Below, piece after piece: positions 8,576 to 16,020 of a stretch of 38,442 nt of DNA. Position 1 is the first letter of the stretch; each line of letters starts with the position of its first letter. The position numbers and the translations under genes were made by a program. Origin of the DNA: Burkholderiaceae bacterium 16 (GTDB lineage Bacteria; Pseudomonadota; Gammaproteobacteria; Burkholderiales; Burkholderiaceae). A model generated the notes under the pieces. That model was not told the DNA's origin and made no database searches. It worked only from the letters and a program-made list of their open reading frames with translations. The stretch spans positions 63,976-102,417 of the forward strand of contig JYOD01000030.1 of assembly GCA_000955785.1 (NCBI GenBank), in the 5' to 3' direction.

Positions 8576-9071
8576 GCGCGCTGTCAGGTTGGGCGGCCGG
8601 GTGACTGTCGTTGCCCGCCTTGCCCGCGTTGTCCGAACTGGCCTCCACGGCCTGCGCGCCCCGCTTCCAGCAATTGGCATCCGTGCGGTGCTTGCCCGCC
8701 GCGGCATCGCGCAAGGCGTTGTCCAGCTTCTGCTGGCTGAAACCGGGGAAGGCCTGCAGGCGTTCCACCAGCGCTGCGTGATTGACCGCATTGAGCGGCA
8801 CCACGCAGCCCCGGGGCGTGCCGTCGGCGGCCGGGTTGCCGACCAGGATCAGCCAGGCCGGGCCAGCCCACGGTTCACGGTTCGAGACCCGCACCACCAC
8901 GCGCTCGATCGCGTCCCACTCAAGCTCTTCGCGCTGGCCGTCGGGCCGATGCACCACCACGCGGTCATCGTAGAGATTGACCACGAACGGTTGCGCGGGA
9001 TCGTAGGAGGACGCGCGGCTGGTTTCCGCGCGATTGCCTACCGGAAGTACCTTGCGTAGCCAGCCAATCAT
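8556..9071 (-). CDS. Conserved hypothetical protein coupled to pepP and ubiH
   Basis: I do not recognise this 171-residue protein. It has no signal peptide or membrane segment. Residues 1-20 are basic (MIGWLRKVLPVGNRAE). A predicted beta-rich part (PFVVNLYDDRVVVHRPDGQREELEWDAI split here for brevity: FVVNLYDDRVVV then DGQREELEW) is followed by a helical stretch resembling LVERLQAFPGFSQQKLDNAL. The tail from about residue 135 is polar, Ala/Lys/Asp/His-rich and probably disordered. Its start overlaps the pepP stop by four bases (ATGA) and its end overlaps ubiH by 20 bases, so it is very likely translated as part of this operon. Confidence 0.8.
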   Translation of the reverse strand: MIGWLRKVLPVGNRAETSRASSYDPAQPFVVNLYDDRVVVHRPDGQREELEWDAIERVVVRVSNREPWAGPAWLILVGNPAADGTPRGCVVPLNAVNHAALVERLQAFPGFSQQKLDNALRDAAAGKHRTDANCWKRGAQAVEASSDNAGKAGNDSHPAAQPDSAHESGKH

Positions 9072-10450
9072 CGTGCACCTCCCGCGTCGCGCATCAGCGC
9101 TTCAATCTCGTCAGCCTTGACCGGGGCGCCGCGCGTCATCAACTCGCAGGCGCCATTGGTCACCACGGCATCGTCCTCGATGCGGATGCCGATATGCCAG
9201 AAGCGCTCCGGCACATCCGGTGCCGGGCGCACGTAAATGCCGGGCTCCACCGTCAGCACCATGCCGGGCTCCAGCGGGCGCCAGGGACGCTCGCCCTCGG
9301 CCGGCGCGGCGCCGGGCACGCGGTACTCGCCCACGTCATGCACGTCCATGCCGAGCCAGTGGCCGGTGCGGTGCATGTAGAACTGGCGGTAGCTGCCGTT
9401 GGCGAGCACATCGTCGATGCTGCCGCAGCGGTTGCGGTCGAGCAGGCCGGTATCGAGCATGCCCTGCGCCAGCACGCGCGTGGCGGCGTCGTGCGGCACG
9501 TTGTAGGGCACGCCGGCGCGGGTCTCGGCAATGGCGGCTTCCTGCGCGGCCACCACCAGGTCATACAGCTCGCGCTGGGCCGGCGAGAAGCGGCCGGAGA
9601 CGGGGAAGGTGCGGGTGATGTCGGAGGCGTAGCCATCGAGCTCGCAGCCCGCGTCGATCAGGCACAGTTCGCCGTCGCGCAGTTCCGCGGGGCCGGCGCG
9701 GTAGTGCAGCACGCAGGCATTGGGTCCGGCGGCGACGATCGAGTTGTAGGCGACGCTCTGCGCGCCGTGGCGGCGGAACTCATACAGCAGCTCGGCTTCC
9801 AGGTGGTACTCGCGCAGCCCCTGGCGCGACGTGCGCATGGCGCGCACATGGGCCTGCGCCGAGATCTCGGCGGCGCGGCGCATGGTGGCTATCTCGCCAG
9901 CGTCCTTGAACAGGCGCATCTCGTCGAGGATGGTGCGGATGTCGATCGCCGTCGACGGCGCCGTTACGCCGGCGCGTCCTTGCATGCGTACCGTATCCAG
10001 CCAGCGGCGTACCTGCATGTCGGTGCGGGTATTGGAGGCCAGCGGGTAAGCCACCACAGCGTGGTTGGCCAGCAGCGGTGGCAGCAGCGCATCGATTTCC
10101 TCGACCGAATGGGCTTCGTCGAAGCGGAAGGCGGCCTGCGCGCCTTCCGGGCCATAGCGGAAGCCATCCCAGATCTCGCGCTCCTCGTGCTTGGGGCGGC
10201 AGAACAGGATGCTGCGCTCGGCGCCGGATGCCTGTGCCACCAGCACCAGCACCGCCTCGGGCTCGGTGAAGCCGGTCAGGTAATAGAAATAGCTGTCGTG
10301 GCGATAGGGGTAGTCGCTGTCGCGGTTGCGCATGGCTTCCGGCGCGGTGGGCAGGATCGCCACGCCGCCGCCGGCGGCGCGCAGTTGCTGCAGCACGCGG
10401 GCGCGCCGGTCGCGACAGGCGAGAAGGAGGGCGGAGTCGGGTGCGGACAT
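9068..10450 (-). CDS. pepP: Xaa-Pro aminopeptidase (aminopeptidase P)
   Basis: This encodes 460 residues. Aminopeptidase P removes the N-terminal residue from peptides with proline in second position, using a dinuclear metal centre. The N-terminal domain holds RDSDYPYRHDSYFYYLTGF, the family signature. The pita-bread catalytic domain carries the metal ligands in DAGCELDGYASDITRTFPV (two Asp), HRTGHWLGMDVHD (His), LTVEPGIYV (Glu) and GIRIEDDAVV (Glu). The ATG at 10450 gives MSAPDSALLLACRDRR. The pepP and ubiH genes are also close together in enterobacteria. An unknown gene sits between them here, with overlaps on both sides. Confidence 0.95.
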   Translation of the reverse strand: MSAPDSALLLACRDRRARVLQQLRAAGGGVAILPTAPEAMRNRDSDYPYRHDSYFYYLTGFTEPEAVLVLVAQASGAERSILFCRPKHEEREIWDGFRYGPEGAQAAFRFDEAHSVEEIDALLPPLLANHAVVAYPLASNTRTDMQVRRWLDTVRMQGRAGVTAPSTAIDIRTILDEMRLFKDAGEIATMRRAAEISAQAHVRAMRTSRQGLREYHLEAELLYEFRRHGAQSVAYNSIVAAGPNACVLHYRAGPAELRDGELCLIDAGCELDGYASDITRTFPVSGRFSPAQRELYDLVVAAQEAAIAETRAGVPYNVPHDAATRVLAQGMLDTGLLDRNRCGSIDDVLANGSYRQFYMHRTGHWLGMDVHDVGEYRVPGAAPAEGERPWRPLEPGMVLTVEPGIYVRPAPDVPERFWHIGIRIEDDAVVTNGACELMTRGAPVKADEIEALMRDAGGAR

Positions 10451-10532
10451 GTGTGGGGCCACGTGGATGGGGAATAGGGCAGATTCTACCGCCGCCGGAT
10501 TGCCGGCGGCGGTACTTGGCCTGGCAGGCCGG

Positions 10533-11273
10533 TCAGTGCAGGGGCGCGGCGGCCGCGCCGCGCCGGGCTTGTACCTGGGCATCCAGGGCTGCCAGTTGGG
10601 CCGGCGTGCCGACGTTCTCCCAGATGCCGTCGAAGCGCTCCCCGCTGGCCAGGCCGGCGGCCACCGCCGCGCGGTAATAGGGCGTCATGGCAACTTTCTG
10701 CTCCGGCTCTATGGCGATGAACAGCCTGGTGTCGTACAGGCCGATATTGCCGAAGGTCAGGGCCGGTGCTGCCGGCGTTGGCGCGGGCAACAGCACGCCA
10801 TCCGCACCCAGCGCGAAATCGCCGCCCGGATGGAATGGCGGATTGGGCACCATCACCAGGTGCATGCGTGGCTCGGGCGCGCCGGCCATGGCAAGCGCGC
10901 GGGGCAGCAGGGCGCGGAAGTCGAAATCGGTGAAGATGTCGCCGGATACGGCCAGGAAGATCTCCCCGCGCGCGGGCGCGGCCGACAGCAGCGGCAGCGC
11001 CTGGGCAATGCCGCCGGCGGTTTCCAGCGCGCTGGACTCGGCCGAGTAGGCCAGGCGCACGCCGAACCGGCTGCCGTCGCCGAGCGCTTGTTCGATCTGC
11101 CCGCCAAGCCAGGCGTGATTGATCACGATGTCCTTGAAGCCGGCACGCGCCAGCGCCTCGATCTTCCAGACGATCAGCGGCTTGCCGCCGACCGCCAGCA
11201 GCGGCTTGGGGCAGGTATCGGTGAGCGGGCGCATGCGCTCACCGCGCCCGGCTGCAAAAATCATGGCTTTCAA
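10533..11273 (-). CDS. murU: N-acetylmuramate-1-phosphate uridylyltransferase MurU
   Basis: This encodes 246 residues from a TTG start. It is a nucleotidyltransferase of the GlmU/RmlA type, with signature FAAGRGERMRPLTDTCPKP, then LLAVGGKPLI, the metal-binding SGDIFTDFDF and a C-terminal ENVGTPAQLAALD. MurU converts MurNAc-alpha-1-phosphate and UTP to UDP-MurNAc in the recycling route that bypasses de novo synthesis. The function rests on family likeness plus amgK in the same gene run. The TTG at 11273 gives the family N-terminus MKAMIFAAG, with GGAG eight bases upstream. An internal ATG at 11264 is the alternative. azlC-azlD separates it from amgK. Confidence 0.88.
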   Translation of the reverse strand: MKAMIFAAGRGERMRPLTDTCPKPLLAVGGKPLIVWKIEALARAGFKDIVINHAWLGGQIEQALGDGSRFGVRLAYSAESSALETAGGIAQALPLLSAAPARGEIFLAVSGDIFTDFDFRALLPRALAMAGAPEPRMHLVMVPNPPFHPGGDFALGADGVLLPAPTPAAPALTFGNIGLYDTRLFIAIEPEQKVAMTPYYRAAVAAGLASGERFDGIWENVGTPAQLAALDAQVQARRGAAAAPLH

Positions 11274-11290
11274 TGCACGGTCTCCGGCGC

Positions 11291-11620
11291 TTATTTCAGC
11301 GCGTGGTTCAGCAGGTACGTCATCGCGGTCAGGGTGGCCATGCCGCCGGCGATGGTCCAGCCGATGCTGCGTGTTCTCGCTGCAATGACGATGGCCACCA
11401 GGCCGGCCACCAGGCGCGCATTGCCGGGGCCGATATCGATCTGGCCGCCGCGCATCAGCAGGTCGGGCGCAATCAGCGCGGACAGCATGGCGGCCGGCAC
11501 GAACTGCAGCGCGGTGCGGAACCACGACGGCAGCCGCACGCGGCCTTCCACGGCGATGAACGACAGACGGATCAGGAAAGTAGCGAGACCGGCACCGAGG
11601 AACACCAGCAACAAGGTCAT
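11291..11620 (-). CDS. azlD: AzlD-family branched-chain amino acid exporter small subunit
   Basis: The predicted protein has 109 residues (112 from a GTG at 11629, which would overlap the azlC stop by four bases). It is hydrophobic throughout, with about four membrane segments: LLLVFLGAGLATFLIRL, then ALQFVPAAMLSALIAPDLL, LVAGLVAIVIAARTRS and a C-terminal TIAGGMATLTAMTYLL. The FLIRLSF and FVPAAMLSALIAP stretches are characteristic of AzlD. It partners the large AzlC subunit encoded just upstream to export branched-chain or related amino acids. Substrate cannot be read from sequence. Confidence 0.88.
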   Translation of the reverse strand: MTLLLVFLGAGLATFLIRLSFIAVEGRVRLPSWFRTALQFVPAAMLSALIAPDLLMRGGQIDIGPGNARLVAGLVAIVIAARTRSIGWTIAGGMATLTAMTYLLNHALK

Positions 11621-11625
11621 CTGGC

Positions 11626-12405
11626 TCACGCTGCGGGCTCCGTGGAGGCCGGCTTGGGCTGCCTGCGGTCCTTGCCCAGCAGCAGCATGCCGGCGGCAAT
11701 GCCGCCGAGTGCCGCCACCATCAGGCCAAGTTTGTGCGGCATGCCGAAACAGACCACGGCCAGCGCCGTCGCCACCAGCGCCGCGGCGGCGTGGGAGCGG
11801 TGCTTGATGCCCGGCACGATGATGGCGATAAAGGTGAGCGGCAGGAAGAAATCGAGCGGCCAGTCGCGCGGGACCTGGGCGCCGACCAGCACGCCCGCCA
11901 GCGTAGAAACCTGCCAGCTGGCCCACAGCGCGAAGCCCGCGCCAAAGAAGAACCAGTGGCGGTAGCGCTTGTGCGCGTCGTCGTCGGACAGGCGTCGCGT
12001 CATGGCGGCGAAAGCCTCGTCGGTCAGCAGGTAGGCGATCAGCGCCTTCCAGCGGCCCGGCAGGTGCGCCAGCGCGGGAGCCAGGGTGGCCGAGTACAGC
12101 GCATGGCGCAGGTTGACCATGGCCACGGTCACGGCGATCAGCACAGCCGGCGTGCCCGCCGCCCACAACTGCGTCAGTATCATCTGCGAGGCGCCGCCGA
12201 ATACGATCGCGCTCATGGCGCAGGCCAGCCATGCGGGCATGCCGGCGTTGACTGCCAGCACGCCATAAATCAGACCGAACGGCGCCACGCCGAGCAGCAT
12301 GGGCGCCAGCGCGCGCACGCCCGCCCACCATTCGCCCCGGCGGGTGAGGGTAGGCGGAGGTTCGCTACCGGGCGTGATGGGCGTGATGGGCGTCACATGC
12401 GTCAC
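11626..12405 (-). CDS. azlC: AzlC-family branched-chain amino acid exporter large subunit
   Basis: This encodes 259 residues from a GTG start nine bases after the amgK stop. It is an inner-membrane protein. AzlC hallmarks are APMLLGVAPFGLIYGVLA, then MSAIVFGGASQM, the NLRHALYSATLAP motif and LLTDEAFAAMTRR, with further membrane segments towards the C-terminus (FFLPLTFIAIIVPGIKHR). It pairs with AzlD to form an amino acid exporter. The first dozen residues are a low-complexity THVTPITPITPG encoded by a 9-base tandem repeat, so the true start could be a little further in. Its position inside the amgK-murU cell-wall recycling pair is unexpected. Confidence 0.9.
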   Translation of the reverse strand: MTHVTPITPITPGSEPPPTLTRRGEWWAGVRALAPMLLGVAPFGLIYGVLAVNAGMPAWLACAMSAIVFGGASQMILTQLWAAGTPAVLIAVTVAMVNLRHALYSATLAPALAHLPGRWKALIAYLLTDEAFAAMTRRLSDDDAHKRYRHWFFFGAGFALWASWQVSTLAGVLVGAQVPRDWPLDFFLPLTFIAIIVPGIKHRSHAAAALVATALAVVCFGMPHKLGLMVAALGGIAAGMLLLGKDRRQPKPASTEPAA

Positions 12406-12414
12406 TGCGGGATA

Positions 12415-13449
12415 TCAGAACGTATAGCCGACCGGTCGCTCGACGTCGTCGAGCGCGTCGAACAGGCGTACCAGCTTGCGCAGTTCGATGTAGCGGCCGG
12501 CCACCTGGCGGGCGTACTTCAGCACTAGCGGCAGGTTGGCCAGGTAGCCGTCCTTGCCGTCGCGGTGGTACAGGCGGGCAAAAATGCCGAGTACCTTGAG
12601 GTGGCGCTGCAGGCCCATCCACTCGAAATCCCGGTAGAACTCGCCAAAATCGGCGGCTACCGGCAGCCCGGCCTTGCGCGCGCGCTCCCAGTAGCGGATC
12701 AGCCAGTCAAGCTGCTCCTGCTCGTCCCATTCGATGTAGGCATCGCGCCACAGCGAGACTGCGTCGTAGGTGATGGGGCCGATCACCGCGTCCTGGAAAT
12801 CCAGGATGCCGGGATTGGCCCCGCCGTCCAGCACCATCAGGTTGCGCGAGTGATAGTCGCGGTGGACATAAACCTGCGGCTGCGCCAGGTTGTTGGCCAG
12901 GAGCGTCTGCATCACTTCGGCCAGGCCGGCTTCCTGGTCGGGCGTCAGCGTGACGCCGAGGTGCCGGGCTACATACCACTGCGGGAACAGGTCGAGTTCG
13001 CGCTGCAGCAGCGCGCGGTCGTAGGCGGGCAGGGCGCCGGGCCGGGTCGCGAGCTGGATTTTCACCAGCGAAGCGGATGCATCGTCATACAGCTGGCGCG
13101 CGCTGCCAGCGTCCAGGCGGGACAGGTAAGTGGTGTTTCCGAGGTCGCTCAGCAGCAGGAATCCTTGCTCGAGATCCTGCGCCAGTACCCTGGGCACGGT
13201 CACGCCGGCTGCGCCGAACAATTCCGCCACATGGATGAAGGGCCGGCAGTCCTCCTGCGCGGGAGGCGCATCCATCACGATGACGGTGGAATATTCCGGG
13301 TGGCTGGTGGTGGCACGGAAGTAACGCCGGAAGCTGGCATCGGCGGATGCCGGGGTGCAGGAATCGGGGTTGACGGGCCAGGATGGACCGAGTCCGGACA
13401 CCCAGACTTTGAGCTGGTCGAGACGCGGGTCGAGTGGATGAGCTGCCAT
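12415..13449 (-). CDS. amgK: Anomeric MurNAc/GlcNAc kinase AmgK
   Basis: This encodes 344 residues. It is an aminoglycoside-phosphotransferase-fold kinase with catalytic loop HRDYHSRN at about 196-203 and metal-binding DFQD at 217-220. AmgK phosphorylates MurNAc (and GlcNAc) at the anomeric carbon, feeding MurU. The C-terminal stretch FEWMGLQRHLKVLGIFARL is typical of this subgroup. Identification rests on family likeness, murU nearby on the same strand, and divergent lptD, an arrangement known from Pseudomonas. The ATG at 13449 gives MAAHPLDPRLDQL; the open frame upstream is GC-rich and unlikely coding. It heads the long minus-strand gene run. Confidence 0.88.
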   Translation of the reverse strand: MAAHPLDPRLDQLKVWVSGLGPSWPVNPDSCTPASADASFRRYFRATTSHPEYSTVIVMDAPPAQEDCRPFIHVAELFGAAGVTVPRVLAQDLEQGFLLLSDLGNTTYLSRLDAGSARQLYDDASASLVKIQLATRPGALPAYDRALLQRELDLFPQWYVARHLGVTLTPDQEAGLAEVMQTLLANNLAQPQVYVHRDYHSRNLMVLDGGANPGILDFQDAVIGPITYDAVSLWRDAYIEWDEQEQLDWLIRYWERARKAGLPVAADFGEFYRDFEWMGLQRHLKVLGIFARLYHRDGKDGYLANLPLVLKYARQVAGRYIELRKLVRLFDALDDVERPVGYTF

Positions 13450-13476
13450 GCCGGAAAGGGAGAATAGGATGCCCCG

Positions 13477-13483
13477 TATAATA
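13477..13483. promoter_or_regulatory. Candidate -10 box(es) between divergent amgK and lptD
   Basis: The sequence GTATAATACC contains TATAAT on the plus strand (13477-13482) and, shifted by one base, TATTAT on the minus strand. It is the only AT-rich stretch in the 156-base divergent gap. On the minus strand a transcript would begin about 20 bases before the amgK ATG; on the plus strand it would give lptD a leader of about 115 bases. Neither side has a good -35 box, so use by sigma-70 is uncertain. Confidence 0.35.
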
Positions 13484-13605
13484 CCCGACCAGACCCGGGC
13501 CCCGGGGCGGCTCCCAGGCGGGCCGTCCATGGCCCGACAGCCTGCTCCGGCGGTGGCTGGCGGTTGCTGTGCCGCCGCCGCCGCTCTGACTCATGACCCG
13601 CTCGC

Positions 13606-16014
13606 ATGACCGAACAACGACGATCACCGAACCAGAAGGCAAGCAAGACATTGGCGCGACGCCCCGGAAGCGCATTGCGCCCGCTCGTGTTGGCCATGGC
13701 CGGCTGGTCGGTGGGCGTTCACGCGCAGGCCGTGAGTTCCGCCATCCCCGACCTGCCGGTGGCCGAGCCCGCCGCCGAACAGGTGCCCGAAACCCCGCCG
13801 GTATCCGGCGAGCTGGTGCCGCGCCTGGCCGAACCGGGCAACGCCAAGACCAGGCCCGCCGAGCCGGACGACAATCCGCCCACCTTTGCCTCGGGCGACC
13901 GCATGACCGGCTATAACCAGCGCGGCGTGGAGCTCGAAGGCAACGCAGAGCTGCGCCGCGCGGGCGGCGTGGTCAAGGGAGACAAGCTCACTTACGACCA
14001 GGACAGCGACGAGGCTTTCGTCCACGGCAACGCCCGTATTTCGCGCGACGGCTCGCTCGCGGTCGGGCCGGAAGCCCGGTTGAAGGTGGAGGCCAACGAA
14101 GGCTACATGCTGTCGCCGGACTACTATTTCCAGGAAACCGGCGGCTCGGGCAAGGCCGAGCGGATCGATTTCATCGACAAGAACCTCAGCACGATCAAGC
14201 GCGCCACCTATACGACCTGCTCGCCCGACAATGCGGACTGGTATTTCAGTGCCCGCGAGCTCGATATCGACAGCGATCGCCAGGTCGGCACCGCCTACGG
14301 CGGCGTGCTGCGCTTCTTCGACGTGCCGATCATGGGCGCGCCGGTATTCAGTTTCCCCTTGAACAGCGAGCGCCGCAGCGGCGTGCTTCCGCCGCTGTTC
14401 GGATATGGCTCCAAATCCGGCGCGGACCTCACGGTTCCGTACTACTTCAATATCGCGCCCAACCGCGACCTGACGATATTCCCGCGTGTGTTGACTTCCC
14501 GCGGGGTGCAGCTGGGCTCCGATTACCGCTATATCGGCGAGGGCTATTCGGGACGCATCCGCGGCGAATTCCTGCCGGACGACCAGAAGACCAAGACCAA
14601 CCGCTGGGCATACTCGGTCCAGCACTACCAGAATATTGCCAAGGGCCTGAACGCGTACGTCAACCTGAACAAGGTATCGGACGACCAGTACCCCGACGAC
14701 CTGACCCGCTCGGTAACGCAGGCAACCCTGCGCCAGTACACGCAGGAAGGCGGCGTCAGTTACAACTGGCAGGATCTGACCGTATTGGCGCGGGTGCAGA
14801 AGTTCCAGACGCTGGCGCCGAGCCAGCCCTCGTACGAACGCGTGCCGCAGCTCAATGCGAAGTACATTCGCTACGACCTGGGCGGCTTCGATGTGCAGGT
14901 GGATACCGATTACACGCGCTTTCGCATTCCGCTGAGTACAACCGGCACGCAGCAGCCCCAGGGCGAGCGGGTCTATTTCCAGCCCTCGATCAGCTACCCG
15001 ATCGTCCGGCCGGGCTGGTTCGTCACGCCCAAGGTGACGTTCAGTGCCTCCCAATACCAGATGGAGCCGTCCAGCAACACGCCCGGTGCGCCGAATACGC
15101 TGACCCGGACATTGCCGACCGTGAGCCTGGACTCGGGCATGACCTTCGAGCGCGACGCGCCGAGCGTGAGCCGGCTGTTTGGCGTCAATTACGTGCAGAC
15201 GCTTGAGCCACGCCTGTTCTATGTGTACACGCCGTTCCGCGACCAGAGCCAGTTCCCGCTGTTCGATACAGTACAGTCCGACTTTGGCTATGGTCAGATT
15301 TTCAGCGAGAACCCGTTCACCGGCTATGACCGCATCGCCGATAACAACAAGGTGACGGCGGGCGTGACCACGCGCCTGATCGAAGCCAGCAGCGGGATCG
15401 AGCGCTTCCGCGGCACGATCGCCCAGCGCTATGACCTGACCGGCCAGCGCGTGCAGCTCAACGGCACCGACCCTGCCGGCCAGACGGCATATTCCGATCT
15501 GCTGGCCGCCACCACGATCCAGATGTTCAAGGGTTACTACCTCGATGCCGGGCTGCAGTACAACCCCTCGAGCGACCGTGTGATCTATTCGAATCTCGCT
15601 TTCTCGTGGCGGCCCGAGGCGCGCAAGACGCTGAATGTCGGCTATCGCTACCGCCGCCCGACCTCGGTGACGGACAATACCGCCATTGACCAGTTCGAGA
15701 TTTCGAGCCAGTGGCCAGTGACCCAGCGCACCTATGGCATAGGCCGGGTAGCGTTCGACCTGAACGCGAGCCAGCTGGTCGATGCGCTGGCCGGCTTCGA
15801 ATACGCCGCGGATTGCTGGGTGGGACGTGTCGTCTACCAGCGCTTCCGCAACACCACGCAGGGCTACACCGGACGCATCTTCTTCCAGGTGGAGTTCCGC
15901 GGGTTGTCCAAGATCGGCTCCAATCCGCTGGATGTTCTGCGGCTGAACGTGCCGGGTTATGAGCCCGTCGTCGCCAGGCCTGTGATCCCATCCCAGCTCG
16001 ACCACTATGAATGA
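13606..16014 (+). CDS. lptD: LPS-assembly outer-membrane protein LptD
   Basis: This encodes 802 residues. LptD with LptE forms the outer-membrane translocon that places lipopolysaccharide in the outer leaflet. A signal peptide covers about residues 1-41 (LRPLVLAMAGWSVGVHAQA). A variable Pro/Glu-rich linker follows, then the periplasmic OstA/LptA-like jellyroll (about 100-230: YNQRGVELEGNAELRR, GDKLTYDQDSDEAFVHGNA) and the large C-terminal beta-barrel. There are only two cysteines, Cys205 just after the jellyroll and Cys737 near the C-terminus, against four in E. coli. The ATG at 13606 was chosen because the signal peptide follows it directly. surA begins six bases after the stop. amgK is divergent. 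Confidence 0.96.
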   Translation: MTEQRRSPNQKASKTLARRPGSALRPLVLAMAGWSVGVHAQAVSSAIPDLPVAEPAAEQVPETPPVSGELVPRLAEPGNAKTRPAEPDDNPPTFASGDRMTGYNQRGVELEGNAELRRAGGVVKGDKLTYDQDSDEAFVHGNARISRDGSLAVGPEARLKVEANEGYMLSPDYYFQETGGSGKAERIDFIDKNLSTIKRATYTTCSPDNADWYFSARELDIDSDRQVGTAYGGVLRFFDVPIMGAPVFSFPLNSERRSGVLPPLFGYGSKSGADLTVPYYFNIAPNRDLTIFPRVLTSRGVQLGSDYRYIGEGYSGRIRGEFLPDDQKTKTNRWAYSVQHYQNIAKGLNAYVNLNKVSDDQYPDDLTRSVTQATLRQYTQEGGVSYNWQDLTVLARVQKFQTLAPSQPSYERVPQLNAKYIRYDLGGFDVQVDTDYTRFRIPLSTTGTQQPQGERVYFQPSISYPIVRPGWFVTPKVTFSASQYQMEPSSNTPGAPNTLTRTLPTVSLDSGMTFERDAPSVSRLFGVNYVQTLEPRLFYVYTPFRDQSQFPLFDTVQSDFGYGQIFSENPFTGYDRIADNNKVTAGVTTRLIEASSGIERFRGTIAQRYDLTGQRVQLNGTDPAGQTAYSDLLAATTIQMFKGYYLDAGLQYNPSSDRVIYSNLAFSWRPEARKTLNVGYRYRRPTSVTDNTAIDQFEISSQWPVTQRTYGIGRVAFDLNASQLVDALAGFEYAADCWVGRVVYQRFRNTTQGYTGRIFFQVEFRGLSKIGSNPLDVLRLNVPGYEPVVARPVIPSQLDHYE

Positions 16015-16020
16015 CGGACC

